From Xanthomonas indica (GTDB lineage Bacteria > Pseudomonadota > Gammaproteobacteria > Xanthomonadales > Xanthomonadaceae): DNA of 64,000 nucleotides. Positions 7,143 to 16,655 of this stretch are shown here, one piece after another. The stretch lies in the NCBI RefSeq assembly GCF_040529045.1, contig NZ_CP131914.1:3456501-3520500 (forward strand). Direction: 5' to 3'. The translations under genes were made by a program, and so were the position numbers. Within the stretch, counting starts at the first letter, position 1, and each line of letters starts with the position of its first letter. The notes beneath the pieces are model-generated. The model saw only the letters and a list, made by a program, of their open reading frames with translations. It did not search any database and was not told the DNA's origin.

Positions 7143-8915
7143 ATGATCCGAGCCAGGCTGGCCACCCTGCTGTTGCCGATGCTGCTGTGCAGCATGCCAT
7201 CGCTGGCCAGCGAGGCGGGCCTGTCCACCGAAGCCGAGCGCAGCGGGTTCGTGCGCACCGGCCGCTATGCCGAGACCATCGCCCTGTGCGATGCGTTCGC
7301 GCAGCGCTATCCGCACGCGGTGCGCTGCTTCGACTTCGGCACCACGCCGGAAGGCCGGCCGATGAAGGCGCTGGCGGTGTCCACCTCGGGCGCGCTGGAT
7401 CCGGCGGCCGCACAGGCGCGCACGCTGCCGGTGGTGCTGATCCAGGGCGGCATCCACGCCGGCGAGATCGATGGCAAGGACGCCGGCTTCCTGGCACTGC
7501 GCCAGTTGCTCGACGGCCAGGCCGCACGTGGCGCGCTGGACAAGCAGGTGTGGCTGTTCGTGCCGGTGTTCAACGTCGACGGGCACGAGCGCTTCGGCGC
7601 CTGGAACCGGCCCAACCAGCGCGGCCCCGAGCAGATGGGCTGGCGCACCACCGCGCAGAACCTCAACCTCAACCGCGACTACGTCAAGGCCGACGCGCCG
7701 GAGATGCAGGCGATGCTGCGCCTGGTCGAGCAGTGGGATCCGCTGCTGTACGTGGACCTGCACGTCACCGATGGCGCGCAGTTCGAGCACGACGTGTCGA
7801 TCCAGGTGGAACCGCTGCACGCCGGCGACACCGCGCTGCGCGGCGACGGCCTGCGCCTGCGCGACGGCGTGCTCGCCGACCTGAAGCGGCAGGGCTCGCT
7901 GCCATTGCCCTACTACCCCTCGTTCGTGGTCAACGACGACCCGGCCTCCGGCTTCGAGGACGGCGTGCCGACGCCGCGCTTCTCGCACGGCTATTTCCAG
8001 CTGCGCAACCGCTTCGGCATGCTGGTGGAAACGCACTCGTGGAAGCGCTACCCCGAGCGCGTGCGCATCACCCGCAACACCATCGTCTCGGTGTTGCAGC
8101 AGGTGGCGCGGCACGGCGCGCAGTGGCGCGCCGACGCACTGGCCGCCGACGCGCGCGCGCAAGCGCTGGGCGGGCAGACCGTGGCGCTGGACTACCGCAC
8201 CACCGACGCCTCGCACCTGGTGGACTTCCGCGGCTACGCCTACACGCGCACGCCCTCGCCGGTCTCCGGCGCGCTGATGACCCGCTACGACGAACGCACC
8301 CCGCAAGTCTGGCGGGTGCCGCTGCGCGACCAGATCGTACCCAGCGTCGAAGTCGCCGCGCCGCGCGCCGGTTACGTGGTGCCGGCGGCGCAGGCCGCCC
8401 TGGTCGGCGCCAAGCTGCGCCAGCACGGCATCGCCTTCCGCACCCTGGAGCATGACGCCAACCTGCCGGTGCAGACCTTCCGCGCCGACACCGCCAGCTT
8501 CGCCGCACGCTCCTCCGAAGGCCACCAGCGACTCAGCGTCACCGGCGCCTGGAAAGCGGAGACCCGCGCGGTCGGCGCCGGTGCGCTGTTCGTGCCGATC
8601 GCCCAGCCCAAGGCGCGGCTGCTGATGGCGCTGCTGGAACCGCAGGCGCCGGACTCGCTGCTGCAATGGGGCGAGTTCAACAGCGCGTTCGAGCGTGCCG
8701 AATACATGGAAGACTACGTCGCCGAGGACGTGGCCCGGCAGATGCTGGCCAGCGACCCGGCGCTCAAAGCGGAGTTCGAGGACAAGCTCGAACACGACGC
8801 GGCCTTTGCCAAGGATCCGCAGGCGCGGTTGGAGTTCTTCTACCGCCGCCACAGTTCCTGGGACGAGCGTTACCGCCTGTACCCGGTCATGCGCAGCGAC
8901 GAAGCCCCGTCCTGA
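7143..8915 (+). CDS. Secreted M14-family metallocarboxypeptidase
   Basis: A 590-aa exported protein. A Sec signal peptide covers residues 1-22 (SMPSLAS cleavage region). The M14 zinc-binding residues are visible: H-x-G-E in GGIHAGEIDGKD (about 104-108), and the third ligand His in LYVDLHVTDG (about 208). The catalytic Glu lies in GMLVETHSWKRYPERVRIT (about 300). NLNRDYVKADAPEM is also typical of this M14 subfamily. A long C-terminal region after residue 340 has mixed alpha/beta character and is common in the Xanthomonas homologs. It should act on peptides in the periplasm or outside the cell. The ATG at 7143 was chosen for the signal peptide; upstream codons belong to the repeat. Confidence 0.88.
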   Translation: MIRARLATLLLPMLLCSMPSLASEAGLSTEAERSGFVRTGRYAETIALCDAFAQRYPHAVRCFDFGTTPEGRPMKALAVSTSGALDPAAAQARTLPVVLIQGGIHAGEIDGKDAGFLALRQLLDGQAARGALDKQVWLFVPVFNVDGHERFGAWNRPNQRGPEQMGWRTTAQNLNLNRDYVKADAPEMQAMLRLVEQWDPLLYVDLHVTDGAQFEHDVSIQVEPLHAGDTALRGDGLRLRDGVLADLKRQGSLPLPYYPSFVVNDDPASGFEDGVPTPRFSHGYFQLRNRFGMLVETHSWKRYPERVRITRNTIVSVLQQVARHGAQWRADALAADARAQALGGQTVALDYRTTDASHLVDFRGYAYTRTPSPVSGALMTRYDERTPQVWRVPLRDQIVPSVEVAAPRAGYVVPAAQAALVGAKLRQHGIAFRTLEHDANLPVQTFRADTASFAARSSEGHQRLSVTGAWKAETRAVGAGALFVPIAQPKARLLMALLEPQAPDSLLQWGEFNSAFERAEYMEDYVAEDVARQMLASDPALKAEFEDKLEHDAAFAKDPQARLEFFYRRHSSWDERYRLYPVMRSDEAPS

Positions 8916-8991
8916 CACGCGGTTCCGCCCTCCCCCGACTCCCCCCGATGCGCCTTCCCTTCATCTGCTTAGAGAGGCTGTTCGCCCCGAT

Positions 8992-11244
8992 ATGAAAACG
9001 TTTACAGGATCCCTTTGCCTGACCCTCGCGCTGGCCGCGCCCGCCTCCGCCGCGCCGCCGGCGACGGCCGCCCGCGCAGCCTCCGCGCCGAACGCCAGCG
9101 CCGCTGCGCAGCGCCCGTGGAACGATCGCAGCCTGTCGCCGGACCGTCGCGCCACGTTGCTGGTGCAGGCGATGACCCAGGACGAGAAGTTCCAGATGCT
9201 GCACAGCTACTTCGGCCTGGGCAAGGACGGCGGCCCGAAGCCGGCCGGCGCGCTCGGCTCGGCCGGCTACGTGCCGGCGATCGAACGCCTGGGCATCCCG
9301 TCGCAGCAACTGGCCGATGCCGGCCTCGGCGTGACCAATCCCGGCAACATCCGCCCCGGCGACCACGCCACCGCGATGCCGTCCGGCCCCGCCACCGCCG
9401 CCACCTGGAACCGCGAGCTGGCCTACGCCGGCGGCGCGACCATGGGCCGCGAGTCCTGGCAGCAGGGCTTCAACGTGCTGCTGGCCGGCAGCGTCAACCT
9501 GCAGCGCGACCCGCGCAACGGCCGCAACTTCGAGTACGCCGGCGAGGATCCGCTGCTGGCCGGCACCATGGTCGGCGAATCGATCCGCGGCGTGCAGAGC
9601 CAGCACGTGGTCTCGACCATGAAGCACTTCGCGATGAACGACCTGGAGACCGGGCGCAACACCCACAGCGCCGATATCGGCGAGCAGGCCATGCACGAGT
9701 CGGACCTGCTGGCCTTCGAGCTGGCGCTGAAGATCGGCCAGCCCGGCTCGGTGATGTGCTCCTACAACCGCATCAACGGCGTGTACGGCTGCGAAAACGA
9801 CTACCTGCTCAACCAGGTGCTGAAGCAGGAATGGAAGTTTCCCGGCTACGTGATGTCCGACTGGGGCGGCGTGCACAGCGGTTCCAAGGCGGCGCTGGCC
9901 GGCCTGGACCAGCAGTCGGCCGGCGAAGTGTTCGACAAGGCGGTGTACTTCGACCAGCCGCTTCGCATGGCGGTGGCCGCCGGCACCGTGCCGCAGGCGC
10001 GCCTGGACGACATGGTCAAGCGCATCCTGCGCGCATTCATCGCCACCGGCAGTTTCGACAACCCGCCGCAGCACCAGCCGATCGACGATGCTGCCGGTGG
10101 ACTGGCCGCGCAGCGCGTGGTCGAGGAAGGCACGGTGCTGTTGCGCAACGAGGGCAAGCTGCTGCCGCTGTCGCGCAACCTGCGCCGCATCGCGGTGATC
10201 GGCGGCCATGCCGACAAGGGCGTGATCGGCGGCGGCGGCTCGTCGATGGTCGGCGTCACCGTCAACGGCGGCAACGCGGTGCCGGGCATCGCCCCGACCA
10301 CCTGGCCGGGCCCGGTGATGTTCCATCCGTCCTCGCCGCTGCAGGCCTTGCGCAAGGCCCTGCCCGACGCCCAGATCGACTACGCCAGTGGCGACGATCC
10401 CGCGGCGGCGGCCAAGCTCGCGCGCGCGGCCGACGTGGCCATCGTGTTCGCTACGCAGTGGTCTGCCGAGTCGGTGGACCTGCCGGATATCGCGCTGCCC
10501 GACAAGCAGGACGCGCTGATCGCCGGCGTGGCCAAGGCCAACCCGAAGACGGTGGTGGTGCTGGAGACCAACGGCCCGGTGGCGATGCCGTGGCTGCAGC
10601 AGGTGCCGGCGGTGCTGGAAGCCTGGTACCCGGGCATCCGCGGCGGCGAAGGCCTGGCGCGGCTGCTGCTGGGCGAGGTCAACCCGTCCGGGCGCCTGCC
10701 GGTGACCTGGCTGCGCGACGTGTCGCAACTGCCGCGGCCGTCGATTCCCGGCCTGGGCTTCAAGCCGGCGCAACCGGCCGGCAGCAACGTCGACTACAGC
10801 ATCGAAGGCGCCAACGTCGGCTACCGCTGGTTCGCTGCGCGCGGCCTGGAGCCGGTGTATCCGTTCGGCTACGGCCTGTCCTACACCACGTTCGCCTACG
10901 CCAACTTCAAGGTGCAGGCCGACGGTCACCATGTCGTCGCCAGCTTCGACGTGCGCAACACCGGCGATCGCGAAGGTGCCGACGTGCCGCAGCTGTACCT
11001 GCGCCTGCCGCAGGGCCACCACACCCCGATCCGCCTGGTCGGCTGGGACAAGGTGATGCTCAAGCCGGGCGAGAGCCGCCACGTCAGCATCGTCGCCGAG
11101 CCCAAGACCCTGGCCGACTACGACCCGAAGAAGCGCCACTGGCATATCGCCGCCGGCAACTACGAGTTGCTGCTGGGCCGTTCGGCGACGCAGGTGGAGG
11201 CGCGCGCGCCGCTGCATCTGCAGGACGGCGTGCTGCAGCACTGA
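8992..11244 (+). CDS. Glycoside hydrolase family 3 beta-glucosidase, secreted
   Basis: A 750-aa protein with a Sec signal peptide (cleavage near PASAAP). The (beta/alpha)8 GH3 N-domain spans about 60-360 and includes KHFAMNDLETGRN (about 207-219) and the nucleophile motif VMSDWGGVHSG with Asp290. The GH3 C-domain follows (about 385-610), with GTVLLRNEGKLLPL, then a C-terminal fibronectin-III-like domain (about 650-740). It hydrolyses terminal beta-linked glucosyl or xylosyl residues, consistent with plant polysaccharide use. No transporter or other CAZyme is adjacent, so the exact substrate is uncertain. It starts 76 bp after the M14 gene and may share its transcript. Confidence 0.92.
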   Translation: MKTFTGSLCLTLALAAPASAAPPATAARAASAPNASAAAQRPWNDRSLSPDRRATLLVQAMTQDEKFQMLHSYFGLGKDGGPKPAGALGSAGYVPAIERLGIPSQQLADAGLGVTNPGNIRPGDHATAMPSGPATAATWNRELAYAGGATMGRESWQQGFNVLLAGSVNLQRDPRNGRNFEYAGEDPLLAGTMVGESIRGVQSQHVVSTMKHFAMNDLETGRNTHSADIGEQAMHESDLLAFELALKIGQPGSVMCSYNRINGVYGCENDYLLNQVLKQEWKFPGYVMSDWGGVHSGSKAALAGLDQQSAGEVFDKAVYFDQPLRMAVAAGTVPQARLDDMVKRILRAFIATGSFDNPPQHQPIDDAAGGLAAQRVVEEGTVLLRNEGKLLPLSRNLRRIAVIGGHADKGVIGGGGSSMVGVTVNGGNAVPGIAPTTWPGPVMFHPSSPLQALRKALPDAQIDYASGDDPAAAAKLARAADVAIVFATQWSAESVDLPDIALPDKQDALIAGVAKANPKTVVVLETNGPVAMPWLQQVPAVLEAWYPGIRGGEGLARLLLGEVNPSGRLPVTWLRDVSQLPRPSIPGLGFKPAQPAGSNVDYSIEGANVGYRWFAARGLEPVYPFGYGLSYTTFAYANFKVQADGHHVVASFDVRNTGDREGADVPQLYLRLPQGHHTPIRLVGWDKVMLKPGESRHVSIVAEPKTLADYDPKKRHWHIAAGNYELLLGRSATQVEARAPLHLQDGVLQH

Positions 11245-11280
11245 GCAAGGGCCGCGGCGCCGACGCCGCGTCCCGCCTCC

Positions 11281-11317
11281 CGCCCCGCCTCCGTGCCTGC
11301 GCGCCGGAGGCGGGGCG
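11281..11317 (+). terminator. GC-rich hairpin after the GH3 gene
   Basis: A perfect 13-bp stem (CGCCCCGCCTCCG with its inverse) and an 11-nt loop start 37 bp after the GH3 stop. No U-tract follows, so a termination role is only probable. Confidence 0.5.
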
Positions 11318-11420
11318 ATATGCGCGAGTGCCACCTGCGCCGCAGCGATTGTGTGGCGGCTGCCGCAGCACCGCTGGCTGTATACGCAACCCTGAGACCC
11401 TGCGCCGTAGCATCGCCCGC

Positions 11421-12308
11421 ATGACTCCCCGCGTCTTCCGATGGCATCGCACCGGCTGGCTGTTGCTGGCCGTGGCCGCATTGGCACAGGCGCACGTGGC
11501 GGCGGATGCGGCGCCCGCGGTCTCCGCAACGCCGGGCCCTCCCCTCACCGTGGTCACCCTCACCCTCGCCGGCGATCCACGCCAGGCTCAGGACGGCGAC
11601 GACTGGAGCGCGCGCCGCGAGCGGATCGTCGAGGCCCTGCAGCGCCTGCATCCCGACGCCGTCGCGCTGCAGGAGGTACTGCAGACGCCGGAGTTGCCGA
11701 ACCAGGCGCAATGGCTGGCTGCGCGCCTGGGCTACCACTGCCATTTCATCAGCCCCGATCCGCCGAGCCGGCCGCAACGCCGCGGCAATGCGCTGCTGAC
11801 CCGCCTGCCGGTGCTGGAGGAAGCCGAAACCCTGCTGCATCCGCTGGAGGACTACAGCGTGGCCGGCCTGGTGCGGGTGGATCTGCATGGGCAGCCGGTG
11901 AACCTGTACTTCACCCGCCTGCACGCCGCGCGCGACGGTGGCGCCAGCCGTCGCGAGCAGGCCGAGGATCTGATGGCATGGATCGATGCCACCGCCGAGG
12001 ACGTGCCATCGGTGCTGGCCGGCGGCTTCTTTGCCGCCGCACGCGCGCCCGACCTGGCGCCGCTGGCGGCCCGCTTCGAGGACGCCAGCGTGCGCGGCGA
12101 GGCGGCGCGCAACCGCATCGACGTGCGTGCGCCCGGCACGGCGGCGGCCGCCGACCATGTGTTCTTCGAACGCGGCCACTTCCGCCCAGTGCACGGCGCA
12201 CGCCTGTTCGCGTCGGCGCCGGAGCTGCCCGCAGCCGGTACGCGCGGCCTGCTGATGGCGCTGCAGCCGCTCGACCCGCTGCCGGTCTCGCTGCCGCCGG
12301 TGCCGTAG
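11421..12308 (+). CDS. Exported EEP-superfamily (endonuclease/exonuclease/phosphatase) protein with degraded active site
   Basis: A 295-aa protein with a signal peptide (residues 1-30). The fold of the EEP family is recognisable: a first strand LTVVTLTLAGD, VALQEVL with the metal-binding Glu, RGNALLTRLPV, the R-x-x-QA helix (SRREQAEDLMAWID), and a late DHVFF. However, the usual catalytic positions are changed. The Asn of the first strand is Leu, the T-H-L motif reads TRLHA, and the G-D-F-N-A motif reads GGFFA (residues 201-205). Only the Glu and the last Asp remain. It is probably non-enzymatic or has a different activity. A TAGCAT box 7 nt before ATG 11421 suggests a leaderless transcript. 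Confidence 0.68.
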   Translation: MTPRVFRWHRTGWLLLAVAALAQAHVAADAAPAVSATPGPPLTVVTLTLAGDPRQAQDGDDWSARRERIVEALQRLHPDAVALQEVLQTPELPNQAQWLAARLGYHCHFISPDPPSRPQRRGNALLTRLPVLEEAETLLHPLEDYSVAGLVRVDLHGQPVNLYFTRLHAARDGGASRREQAEDLMAWIDATAEDVPSVLAGGFFAAARAPDLAPLAARFEDASVRGEAARNRIDVRAPGTAAAADHVFFERGHFRPVHGARLFASAPELPAAGTRGLLMALQPLDPLPVSLPPVP

Positions 12309-12453
12309 CGGACGGCAGGCTGGGCGCGTTCATGCGCCGTGCGATCACGGCGGTGCGATGCGGCGGATGGGATGGACCTGCATCGACATGCCATCGGCCC
12401 GGAGCGATCGGGCACCACTAATGCCATGCTTTCGTCACGCATCGCGGCCTCTG

Positions 12454-12523
12454 TTGTAGGAGCGGCTTCAGCCGCGACGGGCATTCCCGGTAACGCCCGT
12501 CGCGGCTGAAGCCGCTCCTACAA
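12454..12523. repeat. REP-like bipartite palindrome (full copy 2)
   Basis: TTGTAGGAGCGGCTTCAGCC and its inverse complement flank the spacer GGGCATTCCCGGTAACGCCC, which is itself partly palindromic. It lies between the EEP gene and the sodA 3' end. The 240 bp from 12524 to 12762 hold no convincing gene apart from the terminator. Confidence 0.92.
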
Positions 12524-12708
12524 ATGACCTTTTGTCGTTGTTTGCGCTGCCCTGGCGACGCAGCAACACAAGCGGTCACCGATGCGGCGCAGACCGCCAT
12601 CGCTGCGAAGCACACCGCGCACGCGCTCGAAGGCAACGCACCAAGCTGCCTCTCTTTACCTCGCAGCACACCCCGTCCGCACCTCCAGCGCAGCTGTCTG
12701 GCACCAAC

Positions 12709-12739
12709 AAAAAAAAAGGCCGGGCGAACCCGGCCTTTT
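12709..12739 (-). terminator. Intrinsic terminator of sodA
   Basis: The stem GGCCGGG/CCCGGCC with a CGAA loop is flanked by a run of nine A on the plus strand, which reads as a U-tract for the leftward sodA transcript. It begins 24 bp beyond the sodA stop. A shorter T4 on the other side makes weak bidirectional use possible. Confidence 0.9.
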
Positions 12740-12762
12740 CCTAGTGCGATGCTGGCGCGCGA

Positions 12763-13374
12763 TCAGCCGATCGCGGCGTGATAGCGGCGCTCCACTTCCT
12801 TCCAGTCGACCACGTTGAAGAATGCACCGATGTAGTCCGGACGGCGGTTCTGGTACTTCAGGTAGTAGGCGTGTTCCCACACGTCCAGGCCCAGGATCGG
12901 GGTGTTGCCCTCGAACAGCGGGCTGTCCTGGTTGGCGGTGCTCTCGACCACCAGCTTCTTGTCGGGGGTGACACTGAGCCAGGCCCAGCCGCTGCCGAAG
13001 CGGGTCAGCGCGGCCTTGGTGAAGGCGTCCTTGAACTTGTCGAAGCCACCCAGTTCGCTGTCGATGGCCTTGGCGACGTCGCCGCTGGGGGTGCCGCCGG
13101 CGTTGGGCGCCATCACCGTCCAGAACAGCGAATGGTTGGCATGGCCGCCGCCGTTGTTGCGCACCGGACCCTGCAGGTTCTCCGGCAGCGACTTCAGCTT
13201 GGACACCAGCGCCTCGATCGGCAGATCGGCGTACTCGGTGCCTTCCAGCGCGGCATTGACGTTGTTGATGTAGGTCTGGTGATGCTTGGTGTGATGGATC
13301 TCCATCGTCTGCGCATCGATGTGCGGTTCCAGCGCGTCGTAGGCGTAGGGCAACTTGGGGAGGGTGTAGGCCAT
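12763..13374 (-). CDS. sodA: Superoxide dismutase (Mn/Fe type, MnSOD-like)
   Basis: A 203-aa cytosolic enzyme that dismutates superoxide to oxygen and hydrogen peroxide. The metal ligands are visible: His26 region in [15 protein letters not shown], the second His in [13 protein letters not shown], and Asp and His in [16 protein letters not shown]. The GSGWAWLSV motif and [10 protein letters not shown] favour the manganese form, though metal choice cannot be proven by sequence. The length is that of the bacterial family. A strong AGGAGA ribosome-binding site precedes ATG 13374, and an intrinsic terminator follows the stop. It appears monocistronic. Confidence 0.96.
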   Translation of the reverse strand: MAYTLPKLPYAYDALEPHIDAQTMEIHHTKHHQTYINNVNAALEGTEYADLPIEALVSKLKSLPENLQGPVRNNGGGHANHSLFWTVMAPNAGGTPSGDVAKAIDSELGGFDKFKDAFTKAALTRFGSGWAWLSVTPDKKLVVESTANQDSPLFEGNTPILGLDVWEHAYYLKYQNRRPDYIGAFFNVVDWKEVERRYHAAIG

Positions 13375-13669
13375 GCGGTTCTCCTGGACTTTCGCCGTCG
13401 AAAGGACGAGCGTTGCGTGAGCAATGGTAGGGACGGTCGGCGGCCTTACCAAGGGCGCGGCCGGGGAAACATCGTCCCATCCCGCGGCGGCGGCGCCGGC
13501 CGGCCGTGCGAATCGGCGCCTACCATGCCCCACGCCCCGGTTAGTCGGATGTGAATCGCCTGCGCCACGGTCGTGACCGGCGGCGTTTAGAGCTGGAACA
13601 GGCAGGCCGGCCCATACTGTGCGCGATGGCGCCATGCCGCGCGCCGCTGCCGTTCCTGCAGGAGAGTCC

Positions 13670-14140
13670 ATGCGCAAGCCCGTGCTGTTGATCGCCGCCA
13701 TCGTGTTGCTGGTGGGCGGGCTGTGGGGCATCCGCGGGCTGCAGCATCCGCCGCACCAGCAGTTCGCGCCCTCGCTCGACGCGGCCGCACAGGCGCCCTA
13801 CACCGCGCCCGGCAGATCCGCGCCCGCAGCCGACGCGGCATCGCCGGACCTGCCGGCGTTCCTGCCGCCCGAGGCGCGCGCCACGGTGGCGCTGATCCTG
13901 CGCGGCGGGCCGTTCCCGCATCGCCAGGACGGCAGCGTGTTCGGCAACCGCGAGAACCGGCTGCCGGCGCAACCGCGCGGCTACTACCGCGAATACACCG
14001 TCGATACCCCGGGCCTGTCGCATCGCGGCGCGCGCCGCATCGTCACCGGCGGCACGCCACCGCAGGTCTGGTACTACAGCGACGATCACTACGACAGCTT
14101 CCGCAGCTTCCAGGTGGACGGTGCGAGGCCGGCGCCATGA
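13670..14140 (+). CDS. Exported barnase-like guanyl-specific ribonuclease (N1/T1 family)
   Basis: A 156-aa protein. Residues 4-22 form a signal peptide or anchor ([17 protein letters not shown]), then a Pro/Ala-rich linker to about residue 65. The RNase domain follows, with FGNRENRLP, the general base Glu in YYREYTV, the phosphate-binding Arg in GARRIVTGG, and the acid His in [10 protein letters not shown]. These correspond to barnase Glu73, Arg83/87 and His102. The GGAGAG ribosome-binding site 6 nt before ATG 13670 fixes this start over an upstream one. It overlaps the barstar gene by 4 bp. It may be a secreted RNase or an antibacterial toxin. Confidence 0.9.
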   Translation: MRKPVLLIAAIVLLVGGLWGIRGLQHPPHQQFAPSLDAAAQAPYTAPGRSAPAADAASPDLPAFLPPEARATVALILRGGPFPHRQDGSVFGNRENRLPAQPRGYYREYTVDTPGLSHRGARRIVTGGTPPQVWYYSDDHYDSFRSFQVDGARPAP

Positions 14141-14580
14141 GCGGCTTCCCGTTCGCACTGAATTTGGCCGAGCCCGCCGCTTCGGGCGTCTACCGCGTGG
14201 CCAACCGCGACCTGGACAGCGTCGCCGCGCTGGCCCGCGATGCCGGCCTGCGGCTGTGCCGGATCGACCTGCACGGCTGCACCGGCAAGGCCATGCTGCT
14301 GATGCGGCTGGCCGCGCAACTGGACTTTCCGCCCGGCTTCGGCCGCAACTGGGACGCGCTCACCGACGGCTTGCGCGACCTGTCCTGGCTGCCCTCGCCG
14401 CGCGGCTATGCCTTGCTGCTGGAGGACGCCGGACAGTTGCAGAGCGTGGCGCAGCCGGCATTCGACGTGCTGCTGGAGATCCTCGACGACGTGGCCCGCG
14501 AGTGGGCGCAGGACGGCGTCAGCTTCGTCGCGTTCGTGGGTGGTGGTGAGGAAGCGGAAGCGCCCGCCGAGCAGGATTGA
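14137..14580 (+). CDS. Barstar-family ribonuclease inhibitor
   Basis: A 147-aa cytoplasmic protein with the barstar fold. The strand and helix around RIDLHGCTGKAMLLMRLAAQ match, followed by FPPGFGRNWDALTDGLRDL, which is the helix that plugs the RNase active site. It continues with YALLLEDAG and an amphipathic C-terminal helix. Translational coupling (ATGA overlap) to the RNase gene implies it is the cognate inhibitor, protecting the producer before the RNase is exported. The acidic C-terminal tail (GGGEEAEAPAEQD) is longer than in barstar itself. The 185 bp to the convergent uup gene contain only a half REP. Confidence 0.92.
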   Translation: MSGFPFALNLAEPAASGVYRVANRDLDSVAALARDAGLRLCRIDLHGCTGKAMLLMRLAAQLDFPPGFGRNWDALTDGLRDLSWLPSPRGYALLLEDAGQLQSVAQPAFDVLLEILDDVAREWAQDGVSFVAFVGGGEEAEAPAEQD

Positions 14581-14636
14581 CCTGACCGCGCTGCGTCGAA
14601 CCGCTCGCACAAACAGGGCCGCCGCACGTACCCCCT

Positions 14637-14663
14637 TGTGGGAGGGGCTTCAGCCCCGACGCG
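14637..14663. repeat. Single REP half-site (variant)
   Basis: GTGGGAGGGGCTTCAGCCCC is one hairpin arm of the REP family, with the GGGG/CCCC variant stem. It lies between the convergent barstar and uup genes. Confidence 0.75.
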
Positions 14664-14765
14664 ATACACCCCAACGCCCGCGCATCCGGTCTTTGATCTC
14701 GGCAAAGCGGCCGCCGTGGTCGTTACCGCCACAGGCCCAGGGTGTTTGTCCCGAGCCCCGGCGCT

Positions 14766-16655
14766 TCAACCGTCCAGTTCGCTCCACCGCGCATACGCCG
14801 CATCCAGGTCCGCCTGCGCCTGGCTCAGCGCCTGCGTGTGCGCGTTCACCGCCGCCGCGTCGCGCTGGTAGAACGCCGGGTCGGTCATCGCCTCGGTCAG
14901 CGCCGCGACCTGCTGTTCCAGCGTTTCGATCCGCGCCGGCAACTGCTCCAGTTCCCGCGCGTCCTTGTAGCTGAGCTTGCGCTTGGCCGGCGCGGGCGCG
15001 GGTGCCGCCGTCACCGGCGTGGTCGCCGCGGCGGTGGCCGAGGCCTTGGCCACCGCCATCGCGCTGGCCGGCGCCGCCGGGCGCTGGCGCACCCAGTCGC
15101 TGTAGCCGCCGACGTATTCGCCGATGCGGCCGTCGCCTTCCATGACCATGGTCGAGGTCACCACGTTGTCGATGAAGTCGCGGTCATGGCTGACCAGCAA
15201 CAAGGTGCCGCTGTAGTCGCCGAGCAGTTCTTCCAGCAGCTCCAGGGTTTCCACGTCCAGGTCGTTGGTCGGCTCGTCCATCACCAGCAGGTTGGACGGC
15301 TGCGCAAACAGCCGCGCCAGCAGCAGGCGATTGCGCTCGCCACCCGACAGGCGGGTGATCGGCGCGCGCGCGCGTTCCGGGGTGAACAGGAAATCCTGCA
15401 GGTAGGCATGCACGTGCTTGCGCTTGCCGTTGACCTCGATGAAGTCGCGGCCCTCGGCCACGTTCTCGATCGCGCTCCAGTCCTCGCGCAGGGTGGCGCG
15501 GTACTGGTCGAAGTACGCCACCTGCAGATTGGTGCCGGCGCGCACTTCGCCCTGGTCCGGGGTCAATTCGCCCAGCAGCAGCTTCAGCAGCGTGGTCTTG
15601 CCGCTGCCGTTGGGGCCGATCAGGCCGATACGGTCGCCGCGCAGGATGGTGGTGGAAAAATCCCGCACCATGCTGCGCGCGCCGAAGGCGAAACTCAGGT
15701 CCTTGGCCTCGATCACCTTCTTGCCGGAGGACTCGCCCTGCGCGGCCTCCATGCGTACGTTGCCGCCGAGTTCGCGGCGCTGGGTGCGCTCGCGGCGCAT
15801 CGCTTCCAGGCGTCGCACCCGGCCCTCGTCGCGGGTGCGCCGCGCCTTGATGCCCTGGCGGATCCACACTTCTTCCTGCGCCAGCAGCTTGTCGAAGCGC
15901 GCGTTTTCCTGCGCCTGCGCATTGAGCCGCTCCTCGCGGCGGCGCTCGTAGTTGGCCCAGTCGCCCGGCCAACTGCTGACCTGGCCGCGGTCGATCTCGA
16001 CGATGCGCGTGGCCAGGGCGCGCAGGAAACGCCGGTCGTGGGTGACGAACACCACGCTGCCGTTCCAGCCCTTGAGGAAGCCTTCCAGCCAGTCGATGGC
16101 CTCGATGTCGAGGTGGTTGGTCGGTTCGTCCAGCAACAGCAGGTCCGGCGACGACACCAGCGCCCGCGCCAGCAGCACGCGGCGCTTCATGCCGCCGGAC
16201 AGCCGCGCGAACTCGGCATCGCCGTCCAGCTCCAGGCGGGTCAGGGTCTCGTTGACCCGCTGATCCAGGGCCCAGCCGTCGGCCGCATCGATCTTCGACT
16301 GCACCGCGCCCAGCGCATCGCCGTCGAACTCGGCCGCATGGCTGAGCCGGTGGAACTCGGCCAGCCAATGGCCAAGCGCGCCCAGGCCGTCGGCGACCAC
16401 GTCGAACACGCTGCCGGCGGCGCCATGCGGCACCTCCTGTTCCAGCCGCGCGATGCGCACGCCCTGCTGGACCCGGACCTCGCCGTCATCGGGCTTGAGC
16501 TCGCCGGCGATCAGTTTCATCAACGTGGATTTGCCGGCGCCGTTGCGGCCGATCAGGGCGATGCGTTCGCCCGGCTCGATCGTCAGGTCAGTCTTTTCCA
16601 GCAACAAGGGGCCGCCGACGCTGTAGTCGAGGTTCTGCAGAGTGATAAGAGCCAT
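14766..16655 (-). CDS. uup: ABC-F family ATPase Uup
   Basis: A 629-aa soluble protein with two ABC ATPase domains and no membrane domain. Domain 1 has Walker A IGRNGAGKST (about 36-45), the signature LSGGMKRR and Walker B LLLLDEPTNHLD. Domain 2 has Walker A IGPNGSGKTT (about 344-353), signature LSGGERNR and LLVMDEPTNDLD. The charged linker between them is the ABC-F interdomain region. The C-terminal coiled coil (LEQLPARIETLEQQVAALTE onward) is the DNA/ribosome-binding tail that defines Uup over EttA. It acts on ribosomes and influences replication and transposon excision in E. coli. A TACAAT box lies 6 nt before the ATG, suggesting a leaderless mRNA. Confidence 0.92.
   Translation of the reverse strand: MALITLQNLDYSVGGPLLLEKTDLTIEPGERIALIGRNGAGKSTLMKLIAGELKPDDGEVRVQQGVRIARLEQEVPHGAAGSVFDVVADGLGALGHWLAEFHRLSHAAEFDGDALGAVQSKIDAADGWALDQRVNETLTRLELDGDAEFARLSGGMKRRVLLARALVSSPDLLLLDEPTNHLDIEAIDWLEGFLKGWNGSVVFVTHDRRFLRALATRIVEIDRGQVSSWPGDWANYERRREERLNAQAQENARFDKLLAQEEVWIRQGIKARRTRDEGRVRRLEAMRRERTQRRELGGNVRMEAAQGESSGKKVIEAKDLSFAFGARSMVRDFSTTILRGDRIGLIGPNGSGKTTLLKLLLGELTPDQGEVRAGTNLQVAYFDQYRATLREDWSAIENVAEGRDFIEVNGKRKHVHAYLQDFLFTPERARAPITRLSGGERNRLLLARLFAQPSNLLVMDEPTNDLDVETLELLEELLGDYSGTLLLVSHDRDFIDNVVTSTMVMEGDGRIGEYVGGYSDWVRQRPAAPASAMAVAKASATAAATTPVTAAPAPAPAKRKLSYKDARELEQLPARIETLEQQVAALTEAMTDPAFYQRDAAAVNAHTQALSQAQADLDAAYARWSELDG

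Noticed and set aside
11421..12308. Functional secreted DNase.
   Set aside because: Most EEP catalytic residues are substituted, so a DNase label would overstate the evidence.
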